Shown: piece by piece, positions 33,792 through 42,550 of the stretch | How the letters are laid out: each line of letters begins with the position of its first letter | Numbering within the stretch: position 1 is the first letter of the stretch | Source: Flavobacterium endophyticum | GTDB taxonomy: Bacteria; Bacteroidota; Bacteroidia; Flavobacteriales; Flavobacteriaceae | NCBI RefSeq assembly: GCF_003634455.1 | Contig: NZ_RBLC01000001.1 | Location: forward strand, 1,623,927 to 1,687,926 | DNA length: 64,000 nucleotides | Direction: 5' to 3' | Position numbers and translations under genes: made by a program | Notes under the pieces: generated by a model | What the model saw: the letters and a program-made list of their open reading frames with translations, nothing else | Told to the model about the DNA's origin: nothing | Databases searched by the model: none

Positions 33792-35663
33792 ATGGGCAAA
33801 TCATTAGAAGAGGTACATGAATCGGTATCCACTCAAAACAAGAAGTCGGTATTCCGGAGAATATTAGCTTTTTTCGGTCCTGCTTACTTAATAAGTGTCG
33901 GTTATATGGATCCGGGAAATTGGGCGACTGATATTGCCGGAGGTAGCCAATTCGGTTATACGTTGCTTTGGGTATTGCTAATGAGTAATATCATGGCTCT
34001 GCTTTTGCAAAGCTTGAGTGCGAGATTAGGCATCGTGACACAACGTGATTTGGCGCAGGCATCAAGAGAAACGTATTCTCCTTTTATAAATTACATACTT
34101 TATTTTTTGGCCGAGATTGCTATTGCAGCTTGTGATTTGGCAGAAGTACTGGGAATGGCCATCGGGATTAATCTTTTGTTTGATATTCCTCTCATCGAAG
34201 GCGTCTTGATTACGGTACTGGACACTTTCCTTCTGCTCTTTCTGATCAATAAAGGCATTCGAAAAATGGAAGCTTTTATCATCGCATTGGTAGCAATAAT
34301 AGGCTTTTCGTTTGTGTTTGAGATGATTTTTGCCGAACCAGAACTTGACAAAGTCGTATTGGGATTGATTCCATCGATACCCAACGAAGCGGCTTTGTAT
34401 ATTGCGATTGGAATTATTGGCGCGACAGTAATGCCGCATAACCTTTACCTGCATTCTTCTTTAGTCCAGACCAGAAAATTCGACAGAAGCAAAGCGGGAA
34501 TCAAGCAGGCTTTGAAATACAATCTTATCGATTCTACAATAGCCTTGAATTTGGCCTTTTTTGTTAACGCCGCCATATTGATTTTAGCAGCAGCTACTTT
34601 CTATCGAAACGGTATGTTTCATGTCGCTGAAATCCAAGATGCGCATCAATTTTTACAGCCACTTTTAGGGACAAAATGGGCTCCAATACTTTTTGCTGTT
34701 GCGTTAATCGCCGCAGGACAAAGCTCAACAATTACGGGAACTTTGGCGGGACAAATCGTAATGGAAGGCTATTTGAATTTGAGAATCCAGCCTTGGGTCA
34801 GAAGGATAATTACACGTCTGATTGCTATTGTGCCGGCTGTTATTGTCATTTTGATTTATGGAGAACAAGTTACTGGAAAGCTTTTGATTCTGAGCCAGGT
34901 AATCTTGAGCTTGCAACTGGGATTCGCGATTATTCCGCTGATTCATTTTGTGAGCGACAAGACTAAGATGAACGGTTTTCATATCGGAAGATGGACAAAA
35001 ATTGCTTCTTGGATTATTGCCTCGATTATTGTTTCACTGAATGCAAAACTGGTTTATGATGAAATTACGGGCTGGCTTGAAAATTCTGAACACCCTTTAG
35101 TGCTTTGGTTTACGGTTGTTCCTTTAGCTTTCGGATTCTTGACCCTGCTTTTATATATCGTGTTCAAGCCATTTTTTGCCAAGGCCAAAGCCAAGAATTA
35201 TAACCATTCGCCTCATAATTTGGTGTTGAAGTTTTCAGAAACAGCTACCTATGACAAAAAAAATATTGCTATTTCGGTTGACTTTTCTGAAGCTGATGAG
35301 GCCGCCATAAACAATGCTTTTGAATTGGGTGGTATGGAAGCAAAATACACGCTGATTCATGTGGTTGAAACCGTAGGAGCAATGATGTATGGAGAAAATA
35401 TAAAGGATCATGAAACGACAATTGATGAGAAATTGCTCAAGCAATACGAAGAAATGCTTTCCCAAAAAGGCTTTAAGGTCGAAACCCAATTAGGATTCGG
35501 TAAGCCTCATAATGTAATCCCAGCTATTGTTAATGAAGGAGCTTTTGATATTCTAGTGATGGGAACTCATGGGCACACCGGTTTCAAGGATTTGATTTTT
35601 GGAACGACAGTCGACAAATTGCGTCATAAAATATCCATTCCTTTATTTATTGTAAAGAAGTAA
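33792..35663 (+). CDS. mntH: Nramp manganese/iron transporter with C-terminal UspA domain
   Basis: 623 residues. The Nramp part (about 20-460) has eleven or more membrane helices with the metal-binding signatures DPGN (40-43) in helix 1 and MPHN (214-217) in helix 6, and takes up Mn2+ or Fe2+ with H+. After about residue 478 comes a cytosolic universal stress protein domain ending with the nucleotide-loop pattern GTHGHTGFKDLIFGTTVDKL. The fusion is longer than E. coli MntH (about 410). A DtxR-type regulator gene follows after 27 bases. Confidence 0.95.
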   Translation: MGKSLEEVHESVSTQNKKSVFRRILAFFGPAYLISVGYMDPGNWATDIAGGSQFGYTLLWVLLMSNIMALLLQSLSARLGIVTQRDLAQASRETYSPFINYILYFLAEIAIAACDLAEVLGMAIGINLLFDIPLIEGVLITVLDTFLLLFLINKGIRKMEAFIIALVAIIGFSFVFEMIFAEPELDKVVLGLIPSIPNEAALYIAIGIIGATVMPHNLYLHSSLVQTRKFDRSKAGIKQALKYNLIDSTIALNLAFFVNAAILILAAATFYRNGMFHVAEIQDAHQFLQPLLGTKWAPILFAVALIAAGQSSTITGTLAGQIVMEGYLNLRIQPWVRRIITRLIAIVPAVIVILIYGEQVTGKLLILSQVILSLQLGFAIIPLIHFVSDKTKMNGFHIGRWTKIASWIIASIIVSLNAKLVYDEITGWLENSEHPLVLWFTVVPLAFGFLTLLLYIVFKPFFAKAKAKNYNHSPHNLVLKFSETATYDKKNIAISVDFSEADEAAINNAFELGGMEAKYTLIHVVETVGAMMYGENIKDHETTIDEKLLKQYEEMLSQKGFKVETQLGFGKPHNVIPAIVNEGAFDILVMGTHGHTGFKDLIFGTTVDKLRHKISIPLFIVKK

Positions 35664-35690
35664 ATTTATACCCGAATTAAATAGTTTATA

Positions 35691-36344
35691 ATGACTTTTT
35701 CAGAAGAAAATTACCTAAAGACGATTTATCACCTTACAACAGCTTCAGACTCTGAAGTCAGCACTAATGCTATTGCTGAAAGAATGGAAACCAAAGCATC
35801 ATCGGTTACGGATATGCTGAAAAAACTTGCTGAAAAAGACTTGGTAAATTATAAGAAGTACCAAGGTGTTTCACTAACATCCGCTGGAAAGTCTGAGGCA
35901 AAAATGATTGTGAGAAAGCACCGTCTTTGGGAAGTGTTTTTGGTAGAAAAGCTTGATTTTTCTTGGGATGAGGTACATGATATTGCAGAGCAACTGGAAC
36001 ATATAAAGTCAGAGCAACTCATCAATAAATTGGATGATTTTTTAGACAATCCTACCGAAGATCCGCACGGCGATCCAATTCCGGACCGGGAAGGAAGAAT
36101 CGTAAAAATAGAAAAACAATTGCTTTCTGAATTGTCAGAAAACCAAGTGGGCGTCTGCGTTGGAGTGAAAGATACGTCTTCTGAATTTTTGAAATACCTT
36201 GACAAGCAGGAAATTGCCTTAGGCTCAAAAATCGAATTTCTTTCTAGAGAAAGCTTCGATTTGTCTTTAAGAATCCGAGTTGATAAAAAAGAATTGACAA
36301 TTTCGAATAAAATCGCAAGTAATCTTTTCGTGAAACTGCTTTAG
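35691..36344 (+). CDS. DtxR/MntR family metal-dependent repressor
   Basis: 217 residues. N-terminal winged helix (SEENYLKTIYHL ... NAIAERMETKASSVTDMLKKLAEKDLV), then the metal-binding dimerisation domain with HRLWEVFLVEKL and the His/Glu-rich VHDIAEQLEH and NPTEDPHGDPIPD segments, then a C-terminal FeoA/SH3-like domain. It senses Mn2+ or Fe2+ and represses uptake genes. Coupled to mntH and likely to act on the dyad at 33718. Its stop overlaps the convergent Cys-rich gene by four bases. Confidence 0.93.
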   Translation: MTFSEENYLKTIYHLTTASDSEVSTNAIAERMETKASSVTDMLKKLAEKDLVNYKKYQGVSLTSAGKSEAKMIVRKHRLWEVFLVEKLDFSWDEVHDIAEQLEHIKSEQLINKLDDFLDNPTEDPHGDPIPDREGRIVKIEKQLLSELSENQVGVCVGVKDTSSEFLKYLDKQEIALGSKIEFLSRESFDLSLRIRVDKKELTISNKIASNLFVKLL

Positions 36345-36469
36345 TGACAGCCACAATCATCACCGCCACAGTTTCCTGCTTTCTTTTTCTTCTTCCAAAA
36401 GAATTTTTTGATAAGAAAAGCCATGGATCCTGCGACTAAGAGGTACACTATGATTTCTTGAATATTCAT
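36341..36469 (-). CDS. FeoB-associated Cys-rich membrane protein
   Basis: 42 residues, a small gene easily missed. One membrane helix (IIVYLLVAGSMAFLI) is followed by a run of lysines and the C-terminal CGGDDCGCH cluster, which could bind Fe2+. Such proteins commonly end feoAB operons in Bacteroidota. It starts 60 bases after the feoB stop, and its stop overlaps the end of the regulator gene by four bases. Confidence 0.85.
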   Translation of the reverse strand: MNIQEIIVYLLVAGSMAFLIKKFFWKKKKKAGNCGGDDCGCH

Positions 36470-36529
36470 CTTGCAAAGGTAAAAATTAAACTCCTTGACT
36501 ATTGCTAATAAAACTATAAACTCTAGTGA

Positions 36530-38767
36530 CTATTTTAGGATCTGGTAAACAACTAGCGAAACACTATACGCCAAAGCACTCATGAATATCAATTGTATGA
36601 TAGGCCATTTCCAAGAATTGGTTTCCTTTTTTGTAATAGCTAACGTACTGATACATTGCATTGCAAAAGCATAGAATAGCAAAAGCGATATTCCAGTAGC
36701 AAAATTGAAAACTTTCTTGCCATTGACCGGATTTATTTCTGCTTCCATTCTGTTTTTTATCGTGACTTCTTCTTCGCTGTCTACGCTATAAATAGAAGCC
36801 AAAGTGCCAATAAACACTTCTCTTGCAGCAAAAGAAGTAATAACGGCAATGCCAATTTTCCAATCATAGCCTAAAGGCCGTATCACCGGTTCTATTGTTT
36901 TTCCTAAAACTCCGATATAGGATTTTTCTAGCTTATAGCTTGATATTTCTTGATTTTCCAGTTTTAAGAAAAGTTCTTGTTTCTTATGAGTAAGCGAATC
37001 GGCTATATCTTGAGTGCTTATTTTATAAATGTTTTTTGTTACGCTGTCATTAAGTGCTACGTAATGTTCTGACAACTTATTGTCAATATAATGCTGGTTG
37101 AATCGCGTCAATCCTTGCTGTTCAATTCTTTTTTTGACTATGGTTTCTGCATTTGCAAATTCATCAGACGAACCGTTAGAGCCAAGGAACCAAAGAATGA
37201 TCGATATCGCCAAGATGATTTTTCCGGCCCCAAAAACAAATGCTTTTGTCTTTTCAAGAACATTGATGGCCACGTTTTTGAATAAAGGCAGCCTGTAGTT
37301 GGGCATTTCAATTACAAAATAGGATTTCGATTTTATTTTCAGGATTTTATTCAAAATATAAGCCGAAAATATAGCCATTCCAAAACCTAAAAGATATAAG
37401 GCCATTAACGTCAGTCCTTGCAAGTTCAAAAAACCTAAGATTCTCTTTTCTGGAATAATCAGTGAAATTAAGATGGCATATACTGGCAACCTAGCAGAGC
37501 AGGTCGTAAAAGGAGTTATTAAAATAGTAATCAGTCTCTCTTTCCAATTCTCGATATTTCTTGCAGCCATGATTGCTGGGATGGCACAGGCTGTTCCTGA
37601 AATTAGTGGTACGACACTTTTTCCGCTGAGTCCGAACTGTCGCATGATTTTATCCATCAGAAAGACTACGCGGCTCATATAACCGCTTTCTTCTAGTACA
37701 GAAATAAATAAGAAGAGGAAGGCAATTTGGGGAATGAAAATCACGACGCCTCCAATTCCAGGAATAATACCTTCGGAAATCAAGTCAGTCAGGACGCCCG
37801 CCGGAAGATTTGTCTTTGCAAAAGTGCCTAATTTGGCAAAGCTTTCATCAATAAAATCCATTGGGATGCTCGACCAAGAAAAAACCGATTGGAAAATGAG
37901 CATCAGTATGGCAAAAAATATCACATATCCGAAAACCTTGTGGACTAAAATCTTATCTAGCTTGGCCCGTATGCCTTTTGCCTTAGTGGTATCAATCTTG
38001 TATCCAATTTTAAGGACATCATTGATAAACTGATATCTTTTGATGGTTTCCTTTTGCTGCATTTTTTTGAGCTCGGAATTGGATTTTGCGAACGATTTTT
38101 CAGCAATCTCGTTTCGTTGCAGATGTCCAAAATTCACATCCTGTGTAATTACAAGCCACAATTTATAAAGCAATTCCTTTGGGAACGCATGACGAAGCTT
38201 GTCGAAATAATCGATGTCTATGCTCGAAGCGTTCAAGCAAGGTTCGGTAGAAATATTCTTATAATCGGCTATCAATTTTTTCAAGCTGTCTATTCCGATA
38301 TTTTTTCTGGAGCTAATCAGCGCAATTTTGGTCTTTAGCTGTTCTTCGAGATAGGGAATATCAAGTTCAATTCCTTTATAATCCATCCTATCCGACATAT
38401 TTATGGCTAAGATTGTCGGAATTTCCAAATCCTTGATTTGAGTGAAAAGCAAAAGGTTGCGCTTTAAGTTTTCGACTTCCGTAACAACAACGGCAACATC
38501 AGGATAATTGGAGTCGTTTTTATTGAGCAGCAGTTCAATCACGACATTTTCGTCAATCGAACTAGCATTCAGACTGTAGGTTCCAGGCAAGTCAAGAATT
38601 GTGGCTTTTAAGTTGTCGGTCAGCTTGCTGTAGCCGATTTTCTTTTCAACGGTTATTCCAGGATAATTACCGACCTGCTGTTTCAATCCGGTAAGCTGAT
38701 TAAAAACAGAAGTCTTTCCTGTATTGGGATTGCCTATTAAGGCTACTTTAAGATTTTGATGGCTCAT
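36530..38767 (-). CDS. feoB: Ferrous iron transporter FeoB
   Basis: 745 residues. The N-terminal G domain has G1 GNPNTGKT (12-19), G3 DLPG (59-62) and G4 NMSD (123-126); a helical domain follows; the C-terminal membrane part has two gate regions with GIIPGIGGVVIFIPQIAFLFLF and SGTACAIPA, then AAREVFIGTL. It brings Fe2+ across the inner membrane. Its ATG overlaps the feoA stop by four bases (ATGA), so the two are coupled. Confidence 0.96.
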   Translation of the reverse strand: MSHQNLKVALIGNPNTGKTSVFNQLTGLKQQVGNYPGITVEKKIGYSKLTDNLKATILDLPGTYSLNASSIDENVVIELLLNKNDSNYPDVAVVVTEVENLKRNLLLFTQIKDLEIPTILAINMSDRMDYKGIELDIPYLEEQLKTKIALISSRKNIGIDSLKKLIADYKNISTEPCLNASSIDIDYFDKLRHAFPKELLYKLWLVITQDVNFGHLQRNEIAEKSFAKSNSELKKMQQKETIKRYQFINDVLKIGYKIDTTKAKGIRAKLDKILVHKVFGYVIFFAILMLIFQSVFSWSSIPMDFIDESFAKLGTFAKTNLPAGVLTDLISEGIIPGIGGVVIFIPQIAFLFLFISVLEESGYMSRVVFLMDKIMRQFGLSGKSVVPLISGTACAIPAIMAARNIENWKERLITILITPFTTCSARLPVYAILISLIIPEKRILGFLNLQGLTLMALYLLGFGMAIFSAYILNKILKIKSKSYFVIEMPNYRLPLFKNVAINVLEKTKAFVFGAGKIILAISIILWFLGSNGSSDEFANAETIVKKRIEQQGLTRFNQHYIDNKLSEHYVALNDSVTKNIYKISTQDIADSLTHKKQELFLKLENQEISSYKLEKSYIGVLGKTIEPVIRPLGYDWKIGIAVITSFAAREVFIGTLASIYSVDSEEEVTIKNRMEAEINPVNGKKVFNFATGISLLLFYAFAMQCISTLAITKKETNSWKWPIIQLIFMSALAYSVSLVVYQILK

Positions 38768-39000
38768 AGGGTTTCATTCACGACTTCAACAGTAATAGCA
38801 TGGGCAGTTTCCTTGCGAATTGCAACATGGCTGTCATTTACATTGATATAGAGCGGATCACCCAGCGGAGCGATCTGCAAGAGTTCCACATGATTGCCTG
38901 GGAGACATCCCATTTCTAGCAATTTTAGTGGAATACTATCAATATTAAAATCAAGTATTAGTGCTTTTTGACCGATTTTGAGCTGTGCTAAAGTTTTCAA
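38764..39000 (-). CDS. feoA: Ferrous iron transport protein FeoA
   Basis: 78 residues, an SH3-like cytosolic partner of FeoB. It must start at TTG (39000): an in-frame TAA lies just upstream and the next Met is at residue 31. The family pattern LKIGQKALILDF ... LLEMGCLPGNHVELL ... DPLYINVNDSHVAIRKETAHAITV is complete. Its 3' end overlaps the feoB ATG. A direct TTTAGATT repeat just upstream may be the operator. Confidence 0.93.
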   Translation of the reverse strand: MKTLAQLKIGQKALILDFNIDSIPLKLLEMGCLPGNHVELLQIAPLGDPLYINVNDSHVAIRKETAHAITVEVVNETL

Positions 39001-39006
39001 GCCTTA

Positions 39007-39025
39007 TTTAGATTCAATTTAGATT
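39007..39025. promoter_or_regulatory. Candidate metal-regulator site before feoA
   Basis: TTTAGATT occurs twice as a direct repeat, starts at 39007 and 39018, 11 bases apart (one helical turn). It lies between the promoter -7 box and the feoA start, where a bound repressor would block transcription. Half-site as at 3408 and 33718, but direct rather than inverted. Confidence 0.4.
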
Positions 39026-39026
39026 G

Positions 39027-39034
39027 CAAAAATA
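39027..39034 (-). promoter_or_regulatory. Promoter -7 element of the feo operon
   Basis: Minus strand TATTTTTG, 26 bases before the TTG start of feoA. No clear -33 box. Confidence 0.45.
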
Positions 39035-39162
39035 GGAATTATTATTGAAGTAGGCTATAAAACAGAATAGGTTTAAGTCGTATAAGATTATAGTGCAATC
39101 GTGTAAAGTTGGATAGGAGATCTCGGCTTACTTTTATAGCATAATCGAAAAATAGAAATGTC

Positions 39163-39597
39163 ATGAAAAAGTTACTTTATGTTGCCCTTATAGCTGTTAT
39201 TTTTACAGCCTGTAAAGATACCGCGGCAGATAGCGCTGCGATAAAGCAACAACGCGAAATAGATTCTATGAAAGTTGCTATGAAACAGCAAGAAGAAGCA
39301 TTAGCCAAACAAAGAACAATCGATTCTATGAATGCTATTGTAGCGGAAACTCAAGCTCGTGCAGCACAAGCTGCTGCTGCCAACAAAGCCGCGCCCGTAA
39401 CTGCAGAACAGAAAAAAAAGGGATGGAGCTCTACTGCTAAAGGAGCTGTAATCGGAGCTGGTGCAGGAGCGATTACCGGTGCAGCCATTTCTAAGAAAAA
39501 AGGCGAAGGTGCTATTATCGGCGGACTGGCAGGAGCTGCTGTCGGAGCAGGTACTGGAGCTATTATTGATGGGAAAAAGAAAAAGGAAAAAGAATAA
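39163..39597 (+). CDS. Glycine-zipper lipoprotein
   Basis: 144 residues. Lipobox FTAC (Cys17). Then a coiled-coil-like part with a repeated IDSM...A..QQE pattern (about 28-70), an Ala-rich stretch, and a C-terminal YMGG-type glycine zipper with GAVIGAGAGAITGAAI and GAIIGGLAGAAVGAGTGAII, then a Lys/Glu tail. Such zippers sit in outer membranes and may oligomerise. Exact role unknown. Divergent from feoA, with its own terminator. Confidence 0.85.
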   Translation: MKKLLYVALIAVIFTACKDTAADSAAIKQQREIDSMKVAMKQQEEALAKQRTIDSMNAIVAETQARAAQAAAANKAAPVTAEQKKKGWSSTAKGAVIGAGAGAITGAAISKKKGEGAIIGGLAGAAVGAGTGAIIDGKKKKEKE

Positions 39598-39613
39598 TGC
39601 TTTATTACAAAAG

Positions 39614-39647
39614 AAAAGAGGCGGTGTAAATTTACATCGCCTCTTTT
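39614..39647. terminator. Bidirectional terminator
   Basis: Seventeen-base arms meeting without spacer, one G-T pair, T-rich on the right, between the convergent lipoprotein and SCO genes. Confidence 0.87.
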
Positions 39648-39659
39648 TTTATCTAACAG

Positions 39660-40328
39660 TTATTTTTCTGCACTCAGATAATTAATATCGTCTAAAAGCC
39701 TTTTTACATCTTCCAGTTTGGTTCCATCATAAAACCCTCGAATTCGTCTTTTCGCATCGACCAAAACAAAATTTTCGGTATGGACCATATCATATAATTC
39801 TGTGGAACTTGTTGTTTTTACGGCTAGATATGATTTTCGGGCAATATAATAAATGTCTTTTTTGTCGCCTGTAACAAGATTCCATTTGCTGTCGATTACT
39901 CCTTTTTTAACAGCATAGGCTTTCAAGACTTCTGGAGTATCAATATCAGGCATGACTGTATGCGACAACAGCATGACTTTTGGATTGTCTTTAATTTGCT
40001 CTTGTAGCCAAGCCATATTCTCTCCCATCGGCACGCAGATTGACGGGCAGGTGGTGAAGAAAAAATCAGCTACATAAATTTTCCCTTCGTAATCTTTCTG
40101 CGTAATCGTTTTTCCGTTTTGGTTGGTAAACGAAAAATCATCTATCGTATGGTATTTTTTGACGTATTGCACGGTTGTATCGACCATTTCCGGATTGACA
40201 TCTGCCGGATTGTAAATCTTCAAAGTCTTTTTAGGTTTTAATGCGAAGTAAAAAAGAGTAATTATAAGCGCCGATAGTAAGAAAAGGACAAGAAATAAAA
40301 TTCTATATTTTTTAAAAAAGGTAAGCAT
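39660..40328 (-). CDS. SCO1/SenC family copper protein
   Basis: 222 residues. An N-terminal membrane helix (about 9-30) anchors a periplasmic thioredoxin fold. Copper ligands are Cys94 and Cys98 (FTTCPSICVP) with His183 (MVHTENFVLVD). SCO proteins deliver copper to the CuA centre of cytochrome oxidase or act as redox partners. No oxidase gene is near. Single gene between terminators. Confidence 0.92.
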   Translation of the reverse strand: MLTFFKKYRILFLVLFLLSALIITLFYFALKPKKTLKIYNPADVNPEMVDTTVQYVKKYHTIDDFSFTNQNGKTITQKDYEGKIYVADFFFTTCPSICVPMGENMAWLQEQIKDNPKVMLLSHTVMPDIDTPEVLKAYAVKKGVIDSKWNLVTGDKKDIYYIARKSYLAVKTTSSTELYDMVHTENFVLVDAKRRIRGFYDGTKLEDVKRLLDDINYLSAEK

Positions 40329-40417
40329 TCGAAAGAAATTTTTGCGAAATTACAAAAGAAAGCCTCACGCAGATTTTATTTTAACAGTTATATAAGCCAA
40401 ACAAATATTTTACTTTT

Positions 40418-40425
40418 TAAATTTG
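40418..40425 (+). promoter_or_regulatory. Promoter -7 element of the M13 peptidase gene
   Basis: TAAATTTG, 22 bases before the ATG. No clear -33 box. Confidence 0.4.
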
Positions 40426-40447
40426 TAGTAATACTAAACACTTCTAT

Positions 40448-42505
40448 ATGAAAATAATTTTGAATAAGGGTATGCTGTCCATCACCGCAATGGTTTTGGC
40501 GGCAATTTCGGCAAATGCCCAGGAAAAACCAAAGCATCCTGGAATTGAACTCCAATATATGGATTTGTCGGTAAAGCCAAATGACAACTTCTTTAAATTT
40601 GTAAACGGGAAATGGGTTGATGAGACAGAAATTCCAGCAGACAGAACCCGTTGGGGAAGCTTCGACGAGCTTCGCCAAAGAACAGATGAAGACGCGTTGG
40701 CTATCCTTAATGAGGCTGTGGCGGATAAAAAACTAGATCCAAAATCAGACCAAGCAAAAGCCGTAAACCTGTATAAAACAATCATGGATACGGTGACAAG
40801 AAACAAGCAAGGAATTGCGCCTCTGAAACCGTATTTGACAAAAATCAATGCAGTGAAGAACGTAAAAGACCTTCAGGCTTTGATGATTGAAATGGAACCT
40901 ATCGGTGGTGTCGGATTTTTAGGTGCTGGCGTTGGAACTGATGCTAAAAACAGCAACAGAAACGTCGTGACTGTTGGTTTAGGAAGTCTTGGTCTTCCAG
41001 ACAGAGACTATTATGTTTCTGATGAAGCAGATTCTAAAGAAAAACGTGAAAAATATGAACTGCACGTTGCAAAAATGTTGCAATATCTTGGTGAAAAACC
41101 AGCCGATGCAAAGAAAAATGCGGCTAAAATTCTAGCCTTAGAAATCGCAATGGCGAAGCCTAGATTGGACAGAGTTGAAAGAAGAGACAGAAGAAAGACC
41201 TACAATCCGATGACGATTGCAGATCTGCAAAAATTAACGCCTTCTATTAACTGGAATACCTATCTGACAGGAATCGGACTTCCAAAATTGGACTCTGTTA
41301 TTGTTTCTCAGCCAAAATATATGACAGCTATCGAAGATATCTTCAAGCAAAATAAAGTAGAGGACTGGAAAGAATATATGAAGTGGACGTTGCTGAACAA
41401 ATCTTCAGGAACGCTTTCAACAGAAATCGAGACCGCTAACTGGGAATTCTACGGAAAAACCTTAACCGGAGCCATAAAGCAAAGACCTCGCAATGAAAGA
41501 GCTTTGCAGACTATAAATGGTAGCGTTGGAGAAGCTTTAGGGAAGCTGTATGTAGCTAAAAAATTCCCGCCAGAAGCTAAAGCAAAAGCTGAAAAAATGA
41601 TCAAAAACGTATTTTTAGCTTTTGAGAACAGAATCAACAAACTTCCTTGGATGACCAAAGCGACTAAGGCAAGTGCTATCGAGAAATTGCACAAATCAAG
41701 AATCAAGATCGGTTATCCTGACAAGTGGAAAGATTATTCTGCATTGACAATTGTAGGTCCTGAAAAAGGAGGTACTTATTTTGACAACATGAAAAATCTG
41801 GCTAGATGGAGCTATAAAGAAGATATCGAAAAATTAAACAAGCCAGTTGATAAGGACGAATGGTTCATGTCGCCTCAGACAGTGAATGCCTATTACAATC
41901 CTTCCTATAATGAAATTGTTTTTCCTGCAGCAATCTTGCAACCGCCTTTTTATGATTACAAAGCGGACGAAGCGGTAAATTATGGTGGAATTGGAGCCGT
42001 AATCGGCCATGAGATTTCTCACGGTTTTGATGATTCTGGCTCTCGATACAATGCTGACGGAAACTTGGTAAACTGGTGGTCAGACGAAGATTTGAAACAA
42101 TTTACAGGTTTGGGAGGTTCATTGGCAGATCAATACAGTGCTTTACAGCCATTGCCAGGAATTTATGTGGACGGAAAATTTACTTTAGGTGAAAATATCG
42201 GAGACTTAGGTGGCGTAAATGCAGCTTACGATGGATTGCAATTGTACTTAAAAGAAAACGGAAACCCAGGATTAATTGACGGTTATACTCCAGAGCAACG
42301 TTTCTTTATTTCTTGGGCGACCATTTGGAGAACAAAAGCTCGTGATGAAGCAATCAAGAATCAGGTAAAAACTGATCCGCATTCGCCAGGAATGTACAGA
42401 GCGTATGTGCCGCTACAAAATGTGGATGCCTTCTACCAAGCTTTCGGAATCAAAAAAGGTGACGGAATGTACGTAGAGCCAGAAAAGAGAGTTAAGATCT
42501 GGTAA
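40448..42505 (+). CDS. M13 family zinc endopeptidase (neprilysin/PepO type)
   Basis: 685 residues. Signal peptide (ends SANAQ), then the large mixed helical domain, then the catalytic domain with the zinc motif HEISH (His521, Glu522, His525) and the third ligand Glu582 in ENIGDLGG. The substrate-binding NAYYNPSYNEIVFPA segment and the C-terminal KKGDGMYVEPEKRVKIW end are typical. It cleaves oligopeptides outside the cytoplasm. Single gene with promoter and terminator. Confidence 0.95.
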   Translation: MKIILNKGMLSITAMVLAAISANAQEKPKHPGIELQYMDLSVKPNDNFFKFVNGKWVDETEIPADRTRWGSFDELRQRTDEDALAILNEAVADKKLDPKSDQAKAVNLYKTIMDTVTRNKQGIAPLKPYLTKINAVKNVKDLQALMIEMEPIGGVGFLGAGVGTDAKNSNRNVVTVGLGSLGLPDRDYYVSDEADSKEKREKYELHVAKMLQYLGEKPADAKKNAAKILALEIAMAKPRLDRVERRDRRKTYNPMTIADLQKLTPSINWNTYLTGIGLPKLDSVIVSQPKYMTAIEDIFKQNKVEDWKEYMKWTLLNKSSGTLSTEIETANWEFYGKTLTGAIKQRPRNERALQTINGSVGEALGKLYVAKKFPPEAKAKAEKMIKNVFLAFENRINKLPWMTKATKASAIEKLHKSRIKIGYPDKWKDYSALTIVGPEKGGTYFDNMKNLARWSYKEDIEKLNKPVDKDEWFMSPQTVNAYYNPSYNEIVFPAAILQPPFYDYKADEAVNYGGIGAVIGHEISHGFDDSGSRYNADGNLVNWWSDEDLKQFTGLGGSLADQYSALQPLPGIYVDGKFTLGENIGDLGGVNAAYDGLQLYLKENGNPGLIDGYTPEQRFFISWATIWRTKARDEAIKNQVKTDPHSPGMYRAYVPLQNVDAFYQAFGIKKGDGMYVEPEKRVKIW

Positions 42506-42518
42506 TAAGATTTATAAG

Positions 42519-42544
42519 AAATCCCAAGTGTGAGCTTGGGATTT
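42519..42544. terminator. Bidirectional terminator
   Basis: Ten-base arms (42519-42528, 42535-42544) with a six-base loop, between the convergent M13 and epimerase genes. Confidence 0.8.
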
Positions 42545-42550
42545 TTCATT

